The notes: generated from the letters alone by a model not told the origin. A stretch of DNA of 64,000 bases from Medicago truncatula (GCF_003473485.1 NC_053048.1:36328755-36392754); one strand, 5' to 3'; numbered from the stretch's first letter, positions 23,335 to 34,612 are shown. Made by a program: numbers and translations.

Positions 23335-24674
23335 GCACGACTCCTAGATGATGGTCTATAGTGGAATACAAACAATATTGGTCTACCATAGACCTTATTA
23401 ATTCTTTTAATTCTAACGGTTGGATCTTTTTTATCAAAAAAAAGATTGTTGGATAGGTCCATTATATCTTATGATATGTCATCAATAACTTTTTTTTGCC
23501 CATTTCTTCATCTTCTACCTCATCTTCATTATCAACCATCCTCATAAAAAATCCAGAAAAAAACCAAAAAAAAAGCAAAAAAACATAAATCTAAACATTC
23601 AAACTCTAATCAAACACCTAAACATAAATCCAATCCCAATCCATAATCAATCACTTATCCATTTTATTTGTTCTTTAAACTAATTCTCACTTATTGAAAA
23701 TTCATTCTCGTAATGAGAATTTATTCTCCTCACACCACTAATAATCAATTATCCACTTTTTCTTCTCATCCCTTCGTACCCACAAATGTTTTCATTGTTT
23801 AACACCACATTTTTCTCTCAAACAAACCAATAAACAACCCATTAGAATCAATAACACTAACTCATCTCTTTTAAAGAGTTTGTTTAATCCAAAAAGTGAA
23901 GAAGATGATGATGATGATGTTGATAAGAAAAAGAAGAAGAAAATAGAATTTGCGTGTGATAAAGGGAAGGAAGAGGAGGATTTATTGTAAGAAAAGAGTT
24001 TGTTTTGTTGGTTGGTTTTGTTCATTACCATTTCAGTTAAGCTTTTTCTGGATTAACAGTAAAATTTATTGTAAGAATTAGGGGAAGATTCAAGATCCAA
24101 AATAGAGGTCAAGATCGATCTTTCTGGCACCAGAAGCAATGAAACAGATGGGAGAGATAACGAAGCAGGAGTGAGAAGGAGAATGAAGTTCGAGAGCGAG
24201 GATTGGTGGAAGAGGAGATGAGCGTGTGGATTGAAAAGTTTGAATGTGTGTGGTTCAGATCTGAAAAATGGGTTTTATAGAGGAGATGAGAGTTTTGCGA
24301 CGGTGACTGCGTTGGTGGTTACGGTGGCCATGGAAGAAATTTTGAGAAGTGGAACGAACGTGTTTGATTTGACAAGAGGATCTATGAATTTAATTAGTTT
24401 TTGTTTTTTTTCGCTTTCAAATTCTGGAAAAGGTTGATGAAGATTTAAGAAAGAAGAAGGGAGAAATGATGAAAAGTAAAAAAATTAAGTGATGACGATT
24501 CACTATAAATATAATGGATATGAAATCAAATGGTTAAAATCAAATCAAAAATTTTAAACATTAAAAAACTAACTGTGGCGACCAAATTAAATAACGGAGC
24601 AAAAGTTGAGGGAGCAAAATGATGATTTTAAGACTTATTGGACCAAAATGAAAACTGGGAATTAGTTGAGGGAC
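23335..24674. other. Gene-free repeat-like region
   Basis: AT-rich with a purine-rich patch (about 24060-24480). No coding homology on either strand. Phrases such as GGACCAAAATGAAAA and GTTGAGGGACTATTG near the right edge are typical of legume inverted-repeat transposons. The solo LTR that follows was inserted into this sequence. Nothing else is recognised. Confidence 0.45.
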
Positions 24675-24679
24675 TATTG

Positions 24680-25988
24680 TGAAGGTGAGAAAAACATAAG
24701 AAAGGGGGGGGGGGTTAATTGTGTTTTCTTTTTCTCTAAAAATTCTTCTTCTAGTATCACTTCAGAAGCTGGTTAGGAATGCTTCTGATGTGATGTTCAG
24801 AATCAGATATGCAGCGGAATAAAAACAGAGAAAAGAAAGAGAGACACAAGCAATTATCCTGGTTCCTTCCACAAACCGGAAGTAGTCCAGTCCCCCTTGC
24901 ACTTCCAAGGAGATTTCCACTAAGAAATAATCACACAGATCACAAATGCTCAATACTATCTAGTATGAGACTTCTCAAATGCTCAAGCACGCAGGCGAGA
25001 GACTTCCAATGCTCAAGCACTAAAGCAAGAGTCTTCTAATGCTCAAGCACGCAGGCGAGAGACTTCTAATCAAACAGAATTACACAGAAAATTGTTTGAC
25101 TTTGAACACTTGATATACAATAAGTGGTGTTCACATTACAATGCAATAAAGACTCTAGACTTAAGAATTTCTAAGATATATCAAATCAGTGCAGAAATTC
25201 AAAGTGCTTTTTAGAATCAAATTTGGCAGAGTTTTGGCGCTTTTAACTTGTGTTGATATCTCTTACAAATCTTCAAGTCTTCACTCCTTTATATAGTGGT
25301 GAGTAGAGAGACGTTGAGATTTTTAGCACGTCTAAAGAGTCGTTGAGTTCCTTTGATCATCCACCAGTAATCTTTTGCCTGATTTGGGTGTAGTCATATG
25401 AAGGATCAACTTCAAATTCATTCCTATCTTGAAGGAACATTTCTGCAGGCAGAGCTGTTGTCTTGTCTTGTAGCGTAGACAAAAACAGAGTAGTGAAGGT
25501 AGTGGTTGTACACTTGTACTTTGTCAACTCTTCAATGAAGGACAAGCACCCAGTGCTTTTCAAATGAACGTTGGTACCTCCCTTTTAATCCTTCGTTCTT
25601 TTAGACGAGATTAAAACGAAAAACAACTCCTTTGAAACTTCAGTTTAAATGTCCTGATCAACTGTAGCTTCTGGTGATGATATAGCTTCTGATGAAATCT
25701 TGCTTCTGATGGACTTCTGCTTCTGATGACGTCATTACTTCAGAGGCACTTGTTACTTCAGAAGCACTTCATAGCTTCATATGCAGTTTTCTTCAGATGC
25801 AGTTTTCTTCAGATGCTTTAGATTCATTTGCTCTCTATTGTTCTTCCAAGACCTATTGAAATTGATTAACTTTGCCTATGGTACTGTACACTTGAACAAT
25901 TATTAGCAATAACCAATTGACAATTTTTAATACCTTGTTATCATCAAAACTCATTAAGGTTTATTGTGAAATACATTTTGTTCCAACA
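24680..25988 (-). mobile_element. Solo LTR of a Ty1/copia-type retrotransposon (SIRE/Maximus-like)
   Basis: On the minus strand it begins TGTTGGAACAAAATG and ends in CA. The flanking 5-bp repeat TATTG is perfect (24675-24679 and 25989-25993). Length is 1309 bp with no internal coding region, so it is a recombined solo LTR. It contains the many CTTCTGATG / ACTTCAGAAGC words and the C-tract followed by TTTCTTATG near its 3' end that I associate with legume SIRE-type LTRs. The perfect flanking repeat suggests a fairly young insertion. Confidence 0.85.
24968..25072. repeat. ~31-33 bp tandem repeat inside the solo LTR
   Basis: Three units built on AATGCTCAAGCAC followed by a variable GCAGGCGAGAGACTTC part. 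Units 1 and 3 share GCACGCAGGCGAGAGACTTC; the middle unit differs. Confidence 0.75.
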
Positions 25989-25998
25989 TATTGGATTA

Positions 25999-26463
25999 AT
26001 TTAGACATTAGTTTTTAAGTTTCAAAAGTTTTAAATATGTCATTTTAGTTGGTAAGCTATTTCACCGTTACCCTACTGTTAGTTAATAATTAATTGATAA
26101 ACATTGCCTTTTAAAAGTTTTAGGGTGTCAAAAGATTACGTTTAATAGTCATAAATATCATTTTGGCACTATAAATGTCATTTAATAGTGCTAGAAAGAC
26201 ATTTGTTGTTGTAAATAGTTGCCTTTCTAGCACTACAAATTATCATTTGTGACTATTAAACCTAGTGTTTTGAGTTTTGACATCCTGGAGCTTTTAAAAA
26301 GCATCATTTTGATTCAAGTCAACAACTTAACAAATACATCAACATCAGTTAAAATGACTTATTTAAAACTTTTGAAACTTAAAGGATTATAACTTGCGGA
26401 TTTTGTCAAACTAAAATGACCTAATTAAAACTTTTGAAACTTAAAGGACTAACTTGATAATTA
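25999..26463. mobile_element. Foldback (long inverted repeat) element
   Basis: The left arm (TTAAGTTTCAAAAGTTTTAA, then GTCATTTTAG) is the reverse complement of the right arm. Arms remain alignable toward a centre near 26215, where GTGCTAGAAAGACA and CCTTTCTAGCAC face each other. The right arm carries its outer ~60 bp twice (about 26358 and 26427). No coding capacity. The LTR insertion site at 25989 lies just outside the left arm. Confidence 0.7.
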
Positions 26464-26879
26464 TATCAAACTAATAAGACAAAAGTGGTATTTGACCTTT
26501 ATTTTTTATTTTTTTTTTAAATTTAAGAAAAGTCATTTTCAGTTTAATATTTCCTTTTTTTTTTTTTTTTTTTTTTTTTTTGTCTTCTTTAATCAATTGG
26601 TTAACGTTTAATTTTGAATATATGTTCATTTTAATATGGACTATTCTCACAAGTGACATAAGTGCGTTAATATTTGACAAATGTTAAAAAATAGAGACAA
26701 TATGTCCTCTTTTGATAGTAGACGTCAATGATTATCTTTATTTGTACGATGAAAATAATGACTTAATTGATATCAGATTGATTCAAATAACATAAAATAA
26801 ATATGTACATCGTATTAAACCGACATCAATCAAATCACCATCTTAACCACACATATGAGAAATGCCAAAACTTTAAGTT
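26464..26879. other. Gene-free spacer with poly(T) tract
   Basis: AT-rich. A run of about 30 T, broken by nothing but length uncertainty, lies at 26552-26581. No feature is otherwise recognised. Confidence 0.5.
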
Positions 26880-27239
26880 TATGAATAGTAGTGTTGACTT
26901 TTGTTTGCATATTTTAAAATTTTAACCAATTGGTCTGCGGTGGATCATTTATGAAGGTGATTTTTCTTAAAAAAAATAAAAATTATGAAGGTGATCTACT
27001 AAAGAACTCACCTTGAGTTTATTCATAAACACTTATGATATTGTTTGAGAAAGCTTATAAAAACATTTTATGAGGTTACATAACTTGTTTTCAGTTTATT
27101 TCTATAATCTTTTAAAGATAACTTGTAAAAAGAGTTTATAAATTATACAAAAGCAATTTAACTTTTTTTAAAAGAAAAAACAATATAATTTTAAAAAAAG
27201 TTAATGATTTTTAAAATGTGTAAACACAGCTTGACGAAT

Positions 27240-27464
27240 AGGTTGAACACCCTACACCACAACCCCATCCACCGAAATCGAAGACAACGAATTAAGTCTT
27301 CTTCTAGCGGTTAAGATAGAGTGAAATTTTTTGGAATTAGCGTCACCATCCCGGAGCCAATTTAATCTTGATTGCTGCCAACAAATACTTGTATTAAGAC
27401 GAGACAGAGAATGAATATCCGTCGAAATACCATGAAGTTCATCGAGTTCGCCGATGAACTTCAT
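27240..27464 (-). mobile_element. LINE ORF2 fragment
   Basis: The minus-strand translation contains QQSRLNWLRDGDANSKKFHS, the conserved phrase that precedes the reverse transcriptase domain in plant L1-type LINEs (usual form: SR..WL..GD.NTKFFH), followed by ARRRLNSL. An in-frame stop follows at 27249-27251 and the frame goes on as GVQPIRQAV. Only about 75 codons remain, so it is an old fragment. Confidence 0.75.
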
Positions 27465-27804
27465 ATTATTACAAAACTTAATTTATAAACAATATATTAA
27501 TCTGTAAAATTTTAGAAATTTTAGAATCCAAAACTTATTATTATGTTGAGATTCATAAGTCGTAGGTGATATGTGATACTAACATAACAAGTAACAAATG
27601 TATCTACAAGGCTTCCAACAACGGTTTGTATTCAATCAAATTATAATAACTTATGCTAGAAAATAGTCAGCGAGCCATCCCTTCCTCGTTCCGATGGTAT
27701 AAATGGAAATTTCAGAGATTAGGCCTCTTCTATGTTTGAAATTGAAATTAGTTTCAAAATTCAAACAATTCATACACAAGAGAATTGCTGTTTACACTTT
27801 ACAT

Positions 27805-28745
27805 AAGGCTGTACCACATGGATATTTTACTCTTTTGCCCCCTTGGCAGTTAACTGTCGAGGAATTTGAAATCCGACTGCAATTAACTGCCGATGAAAAC
27901 TTCGGTAGTTAACTGTCGAAGAAAACTGATTATGCAGACAGTGGATTCTGCATAATTTTAAACATTTCCAAACCATTTTTTCGGCCAGTTTTTACCTGTA
28001 ATTAAACCAGAGCATTTCCAAAGGAAAAATAATTCATACAAGATTGAAACTCGGACATAAACAAGATAAATACAATATTTTTTACAATTGTCCATAATTA
28101 AATTAAACCGACATTTGGTTCAAATTACACAAACTTTTGAAATTACACATCATTAAATTAAATCCCTACTTACATTCAACGCAATTGCATATGGAACGAA
28201 CATACATATATAATGTATTATCTTCCACCATATTCCGAAACATAAATCTGACGTCGCTATCGTTGCGAATAAGCCAAGGCATATAACTTGCCGTTTTCCA
28301 TGCGTATTCATCTCTATCTTCTCCTAGGTCTATGCATGACATTTGACCAAACAAGTGACGTGTATATTGATTTTCACCAAGATGCTCAAAATAAGTGTTA
28401 AGTTGTGCCTTCAAATCGTCAAGAGAGTCCGTCGGAGTTATCATAACCTTAACCGTGTTTTTAAAATGTTCAATACCTATTTTTTTACGTCAAAAGTGTG
28501 TTGATACCTCCTATGCTTGATGCTTGAATGATTTTGGATTAAGAATTGATGAAAAAAATATTGGATTTTGGGATTGAATGGTGGTAGAAATGAAGTTGAT
28601 GATGAAAATAGTGTGTAGGGGGAGCAGGTGGCTGTTTCATCTGATGAAACATTTCCTCGGCAGTTAACTGCAGCCGGAATTCAAATTCCTCGGCAGTTAA
28701 CTGTCGAGGGGGTAAAATTGTATTTTACTAGTGTGGCACAACCTT
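27805..28745. mobile_element. TIR element with palindromic CAGTTAACTG subterminal motifs
   Basis: The left end (AAGGCTGTACCACATGG, then TTTTGCCCCCTTGGCAGTTA) is an imperfect inverted copy of the right end (TAAAATTGTATTTTACTAG, GTGTGGCACAACCTT). Each end carries GGCAGTTAACTGTCGAGG-like units: three at the left (about 27847, 27880, 27906) and two at the right (about 28659, 28691). The core CAGTTAACTG is a perfect palindrome. No convincing target duplication was found. The paralogous flank lacks the element. Superfamily is uncertain; Mutator-like is my best guess because of the encoded fragment. Confidence 0.6.
28166..28444 (-). CDS. Small open frame inside the TIR element, possible MULE-derived fragment
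   Basis: 92 codons from ATG, and the frame is open for roughly 25 codons further upstream (HFKNTVKV before the Met). It reads TPTDSLDDLKAQLNTY, then LIRNDSDVRFMF. I associate the pattern of a DDLK segment followed by a NDxDVxxMF segment with N-terminal domains of plant Mutator-like transposase proteins, but this is from memory and not secure. It may be a fragment captured or retained by a non-autonomous element. No catalytic region is present. Confidence 0.35.
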   Translation of the reverse strand: MITPTDSLDDLKAQLNTYFEHLGENQYTRHLFGQMSCIDLGEDRDEYAWKTASYMPWLIRNDSDVRFMFRNMVEDNTLYMYVRSICNCVECK

Positions 28746-29384
28746 ATCAAATGTGGGAACAACAATTCTCGAAACAACTAGATTTGCTAAATAATTAAAT
28801 TGAAATTATTTAATAGTAATTCTTTAACCTCGGTGCTTTTCCAGTTTTCTTGTCAATCTTCTCTTGTTTCCAAATGCAAGGAAGTTATTTTATAAACATA
28901 CTTGGGACGCTCAAGCATAAGGTGTGCAAACAAAGAGATAACAAAACGGATAAAATAGCATCAAAGTTGTCACTATAGTATAATCAAACAGACTTAACAC
29001 AAAGATATTTATGGCAAGAACATGTGTATAAAAAAACTAGAATCCAACATTAACACTGTCCAGCAAAGCTGCACTACACTTGAAGCAGGTAACCACCATT
29101 GTTTTTCACTTCAAAGCATTGCCAACCCACATTTAATTCCCAACCTCCAATAGTTACAGGACAGAATCACGGGTCTTCCCGATTTAGTACATGCAGCCAC
29201 TCCATTTGCAAAACATTTCAGCGCAATAACATAACAACAAGCAATTTGCAGCAACCAATTAACTCAGTTCTGCATTGAAATACAAAACCGGATCAGATTG
29301 TTTTCCTCAATAATTTAATATTACAGAAACAAAGAAGAATAACTTAATACCTTTAAACTTGACAGTGATATCCTTGAATTCCTC

Positions 29385-29610
29385 TTAATTTTCTGATGAT
29401 TTAATGTAAACGTGTTTGATGTGTGATATCTTGGGCCAATCATGTCCTACCTCTGGCTGGTATCTTCTACATAATTCAGGACAACCTTCCATTCCTAAGA
29501 TTTCAAGGTTTGGGAGGCAATGCAAATCATCAGGGAGAGAAAGTACTTTCGGGCAATTCACAATTAAAAGTGTATTTAGACAATGTGAATTAATTATCCA
29601 TACAATACCT
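29385..29610 (-). pseudogene. Tail of a CC-NBS-LRR gene
   Basis: The minus strand encodes CLNTLLIVNCPKVLSLPDDL, HCLPNLEILGMEGCPELC and QPEVGHDWPKISHIK, almost the same as the last ~70 residues of the CNL at 36301-38862, ending KSSEN where the intact gene ends KSSEHEN. Homology stops at about 29610; upstream there is unrelated sequence, so only the final LRRs remain. The downstream flank is also duplicated. Confidence 0.85.
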
Positions 29611-29660
29611 GTCCAAAGTTTAGTCAACGAGTAACTACCAATCATACCATTGCAGCAACA

Positions 29661-30099
29661 TCTGGATGGAGGAGCAACTTGGTATTAACTAAATTTTAAA
29701 TGAGAAAACCAAAATAAATAATTCCCACTGACATTTAGTGGTTGACACTGTCGAATAGGATTACCTCTTGCCGAGAAACTATGAGAAAACAAAATAAATA
29801 AATAAATGAGAAACAATATTTTGATACAAAATAATTTGTTGTCGAAACTTGATGTAAAGTTTTTGAGTCAAAATTCAAAATAACACGACTCATTTTATTT
29901 TGACAAATATTAATTCGTTTTATTTTACATTGTTGATGTAGTTCCTATGTTAATTTGTTTTACTGATATAAAAGGCACCAAAGGCAATACTACTTATGAG
30001 TTGATATAGACTTTATTTCTCTATTTATAGACTCAAACGGTCTTATAAATTAAGTTCGAATTTAAACCACACAAAACTCATGTGCTATCTTGAGCTGAA
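29661..30099. other. Spacer between the two NLR relics
   Basis: AT-rich, no coding homology and no clear repeat seen. Confidence 0.45.
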
Positions 30100-32510
30100 T
30101 CTAACCATTTTATTTAAACAATGGCCACTAAAACAAGTTCAAGATATTGTTTGCTTGTGCAGCATCTTGCCGGTCAAATTTGTAACATCATGTTACTTGC
30201 AGCTTAATGTTCATCAAGGAATGGTCTCTAAATATCTTCAACTCTCGTTGAATTGATTCATCACTTTGTTCCAATCTTTAACATCTTGCTTACACACCAA
30301 ACGGCAACCACACTTCACTATTTGCAATGAATGACAGCAGTAACATTTCAATACAAATTCAATGCCATTCTCACTCCAGTAATCATCTTTGAGAATTCTA
30401 TCGCGAAATTGATCAATGGACAAGTAGAGAATATAAAGGTGAGGAAGATATGGATTCATAGGAGGTAATGTTCTGGTGGTGACAAACAGCTTAGCATTAC
30501 TTGAAAACAAGCAACAATCAATCTCATGGTTGCACAGCTCAGGTGGGTCAGCATAACTAAGTAACAGAAAACACAGAAAATCCCATCCAATCATCTAGAT
30601 GGCAATTATTAGGGACTTGTATTTTTGCCCAGGAAACAATTCTTTGAGGAACAAACCAAGATGGGGTTTCTTTCCCAGGGATAAGCATGTCAAATCTTGC
30701 AGAGGGAAGACAAAGTCCCTGAAACACGTAATTGTGAAGTTAAGTAACAAGATGGAGATTATGTCATAGCATTAGCCATTCTAAAGTACAGACACACATG
30801 AAATTATTATGTCTATGAGAGTAATGCATAATACATCAATAGGCTTCAATTTTCATTACAAAGTTAATCTTACCACTCATATTCTATTTGTCTCATATGT
30901 TATTATGCATTGATTGCCTTAATGTATCACCATCAAGTGCATCAAGAATTTTTACACAGATAAATCTAAGATACGTACCTCGATAAAACTGTTAATTTTT
31001 TTTTCAACGTAAGATAGTTGTCTAGGTGATGCAAAGACACTGCATGGCTTTGCTGGATTAAATTTGGTAGTTTCCAGTGAATCACAGTTACTTGCATCCA
31101 ACTCAGTCATACTTGATGAAATCTCTGGCAACAATTGAAGCTTTTGGCAGCAATTTAGATAAAGAAAATGTAGCTTTGGCAGTTTAGAAATGGTGCTTGG
31201 TATGTAAACAAAATTGTTACCAGTTAGATCCAAAGACTTCAACGATGATAAGTGGCGAAGATAATCTGGGATTGATTCTTCAGAAAGATTACAGTAACTT
31301 AAGTTTATATATCTCAAAGAAGGTAAATTCCAAAGAGAAGTTGGAAATCTGAATCCAGTAGAAGCTTGTTGACTCCCAACTATCCAATTAAAGGGAAGAA
31401 ACCAGTTCATTGACTTGGTCAATGGCCCTTTGGAACCAGCAAATGATAATACTTTTAAGATTATCTAGATAGAAAATGGAGGAAGGTAGTTCATCAATAG
31501 CAGTATCATTGGCATGAAGTTCCTTCAAACACTTTATTTCCTTTAATCCATCTGGCAATCTACAAAGTCTTGAACATCCGGAAATGTTCAAAATTATGAG
31601 AGAATTCAATCGATGAATGGTATCTGGAAGGCAAACAAGACTTTTGCAGTTCTTTAAGTTTAAACTAGCAAGTCCAACTAGGCTTCCTAGTGATGAGGGT
31701 AGGTTTCTAATAGCTATTCCTTCTAAGGCAAGCATCGATAGATTTTCCATGCTTTCCCCAAACTCCGGAAGGATTTTAAATTCACAACAGCCAGAAAGAA
31801 TTAACTTCTCCAGAGAACTCATTTCCAACTTCCCTGGAAGAGATTTAAGACTTTTGCAGTCTTCTAAATTCATCAAAACAACTTTCTTGTGGTGTAAAAG
31901 GGATGGATGAACCTCAGTCAGGCCATCACAGCCTTTGAGAATCAATTTTTCAAGATTTGGAACACCAGAAAAATCAGGCAATCTCTTTAGCTTCTTGGAA
32001 AAAGTCATATTCAAGTACTTCAACTTTCCTATAAACTGCTCAAAATTGTAAAAATATGAAAAAGTTATCAGCATCAATCGTCATGGTGATGAAATTTAAT
32101 AGAGGTCTCGATGAAAGAGTGTCTTACCTTTATTCCTTGCCAAAGGTGTTGAATTTTGCTGTGAGATAATTTAATGTCAACAACTTCATCCAGTTGAGTT
32201 GTTTGTGGGCCAGAGTTTTCAATGGACAACCTCTCCAATGGAGAACTTTTAATGAACAAGGAAGGCAACTGAGGCTAAGGGGAAGTTGCATCTCACCTAA
32301 ACTAAGATATTTTAGGTGACTTGTGTTAAAGAATGCTTCACTGCTCCAATGCTTCATATGATTGAAGTAATTTCACACCTATGCTGTTAATTGCTTCGGT
32401 TCCCTACAAAACCATAATAACAAAAAGTATAATCTTATAGAATGAGGGAAAGCACAAACTTAAGCAAACAAATGGTTGCATTGCATTGTGTGTGTAAAAT
32501 ATTTATTTAG
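30100..32510 (-). pseudogene. TNL pseudogene: LRR and C-JID half only
   Basis: An inverted, diverged copy of exons 3-5 and introns of the TNL at 6189-10772. Exon 3 copy about 32406-32130 (SLSCLPCSLKVLHWRGCPLK), exon 4 copy about 32035-30978 (KLKRLPDFSGVPNLEKLILK), exon 5 copy about 30715-30238 (SYADPPELCNHEIDCCLF). Intron 2 is recognisable to about 32510; beyond that the TIR and NB-ARC exons are gone. At least three frameshifts are visible: in exon 3 after CPLKTL (+2 bases), near 31420 after the FYLDNLK block, and near 30590 before CFLLLSYADPPEL. The 3' UTR homology continues to about 30100. It cannot encode a receptor. Confidence 0.9.
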
Positions 32511-32571
32511 TTTAACTTTGATATACTTGTAGCTCAAGAAAAATCTATACTGTCAATCAATCATAAACGGT

Positions 32572-32928
32572 CATAAATGCGACAACCTGATTATGCTCGA
32601 GTGCCCGAACGATTGATGCATTCCGCCGATCGATCCTTCTCAGGTTCGATCAATCGCATCCTCACAAGTCTCCTATCAATTGATGCATTCCTTATGACGA
32701 TCTCTGATCTCAAGCCCCAATTCCAAACCCTAACTCTTGAAGGATAATGATTTGGTTCTTAACAGTGGTTTGAGTCTCCACTTTTGTGAATATGAAGCAT
32801 TTTAATCAACGATATGTAGTTTTCTCGTATCTTATGCTTCAATTTCAGATTTCAATCTTCATTTTCTCTTGTGACCAATGTTAACTTAAATTTGTAAAAT
32901 CTAGCATAATCAGGTTGTCGCATTTATG
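32572..32928. mobile_element. 357-bp element with perfect 26-bp inverted repeats
   Basis: 32572-32597 (CATAAATGCGACAACCTGAT then TATGCT) is the exact reverse complement of 32903-32928. The interior is unique, with several GATTGATGCATTCC/GATCAATCG words facing each other. No clear target duplication beyond TAA. It begins about 60 bp past the breakpoint of the TNL pseudogene. Superfamily not recognised. Confidence 0.65.
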
Positions 32929-33265
32929 TAACTTTTTTCAAATTTATATTCTAGAGTAATCATTGCCTTCAATTTATTTGTTGATTGTGTTTTTGTTCAT
33001 CCTTTTGATTTGCAGGAAGTTGATTTGGTTATGGAAGTTGGTTTGGTATATTCAACAATGTAGTTTCTATTAAATAATTAATTATTCTGCAATAGAGTAA
33101 CTAAAAGTTCCAGTTATTTGCTGTCTGGCTATAACACGCAGGTAACTCTGTTATAGGTTACCAGAATACCTTGCTGCTATGTAAAATTCTTGTGCCTTTT
33201 CTAATGAAATATTTGTTTAGAGTATTTCTAAAGTTCATAGCATAAAATTTCATTTGAAGGGATTC

Positions 33266-33531
33266 TGTTATGAATCATGGAATCCCAGGGATAAAGGTCA
33301 TAGTGATCAGCAAGAAAGAGAGCATAAGAGTATTCATGTGGGAGATACCCATAGAGACTCATAGTAGAATGAACTAGATTTGATAAAAGATGAATAAAGA
33401 GTATAATGGTGAGAGTTATTTATAGGGGTGAGTTAGTCTAACTAACTCCTAACCACCTAACCTACAAACTAACCATAGTTTACATATTAACTAACTATGG
33501 TTTATTCACTATACTCTAATAGATTCTATAG
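33266..33531 (+). mobile_element. Small solo LTR (266 bp), Ty1/copia-like
   Basis: Starts TGTTATGAATCATGG, ends ACTCTAATA, and is flanked by a perfect GATTC repeat (33261-33265 and 33532-33536). It contains a TATTTATAGGGGTGAG promoter-like segment and CTAACTAACTCCTAACC, typical of short copia LTRs. No internal region remains. Confidence 0.75.
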
Positions 33532-33771
33532 CATAAAATACCCTGCTGCTATGTACACATTGATTGTTGTTGTAAGTATTGCTACTTTTATTTGCATCGG
33601 TACCTTTGTTTTCCCGGTGTAAGTTATTGTTTTTAATTTCTGCCGTTTTGATGGATAATTGCAACAATAATTAATTTAACGTTGTTAAAGTGCAGTTTGC
33701 TTCTAATAAATGAAATCATTCTGAACATAGGCAGTAACATAACTCTTTAGCTTCATTCATGGGGACTTGAC

Positions 33772-34582
33772 TTATGAGGCCGTCGAGGAATGTGATACAA
33801 CTAGAGGGAATATGTGCACATCAGCTGAATTTGTCATCTCTACATGTCTGAGCACAACCATGGAGGAACACTACAAAGGAGAGAAGATTCCCGCTTCCGC
33901 ACAATAGATCCGTTGCAATCGCAGAGGAGATTGGTAAGCCTTTTTTCTAGGTACTATTGTGGTTAAACCTTTGGAAGTGAGGATATCCTAATGTATGTTT
34001 ACTGTTTTACCTTATAAATTTTCGGGAATGTTAAAATTATATCAGAAATATATTAAATTCTGTTTTCCCATATAATTCTTGGTAGAATTGCTTGGTAATA
34101 TGTTTAGGATTGATATTTTTACATCGGCCATGTCAGGTGTTGCATGCACTTACTGATGGTACGATCCCTTATAAGGATATAATATTTGCTGTGAGAAGGT
34201 TACATGATACAAAACATAAAGTATGTTAAAATTTTGCCATTTAAGTTTTGTAGTGAAACTCAGGATTCTGCCTACTACTTAGTTGATTTTGTTTTGAGTC
34301 ATTTTCTTGTGGTTAGGATAATCGAATAGGAATCATTGGATTAGGTTTTTTTAACTAAAATTTGAGTTACTAATTTGTTCGTAATGATGCTATTTTATTT
34401 GAGTTACTAATTAAAATTTGAATGCTTTGTTGCAATTGCAGCTTGTGAGGAGCAACAGTAAGCGGTTTACGCCGTCGCAGGCTGACGAAGAAGCACCTCA
34501 GTTGTCTTATCTGCAAAAGCACTTGGCTAACATTGTGTCTCTTCTAGCAGAGCCTGTGGAGGGGGAAAGTGAAAAATCTCTG
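33772..34582 (+). pseudogene. Orphan exon fragments, one resembling TBCCD1
   Basis: Exon-like pieces with correct splice borders but no surrounding gene. 34442-34582 (47 codons, AG before, GT after) reads LVRSNSKRFTPSQADEEAPQ then LSYLQKHLANIVSLLAEPVE; I recall this phrase from plant TBCC-domain protein TBCCD1. 34137-34220 (28 codons, AG before, GTATGT after) reads VLHALTDGTIPYKDIIFAVR, which I do not recognise. 33772-33934 is open in two frames and followed by a GTAAGC donor, also unrecognised. No start or following exon was found. Either a decayed gene or exons captured by a transposon. Confidence 0.45.
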
Positions 34583-34612
34583 GTTTGTTTGTTTACTGTG
34601 TGGCTTCCATGA

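Larger units (their letters stand above)
26880..29660. repeat. Duplicated CNL 3' flank, copy 1 (interrupted by insertions)
   Basis: Blocks match 35300-36480 in the same orientation and order. Shared words include AACTCACCTTGAGTTTATTC (35390 copy has one change), GTGATACTAAC with CTACAAGGCTTCCAA, and ACTAGATTTGCTAAATAATT, then the CNL tail. Between the blocks, copy 1 carries a LINE fragment (27240-27464) and a TIR element (27805-28745) that copy 2 lacks. Copy 1 keeps only the last part of a CNL gene. Confidence 0.75.

Noticed and set aside
23163-23462. Ile-rich minus-strand frame
   Set aside because: Pure translation of the ATT/GAT microsatellite.
24965-25075. CRISPR-like array of spaced repeats
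   Set aside because: Only three units, in a plant LTR; it is a simple tandem repeat.
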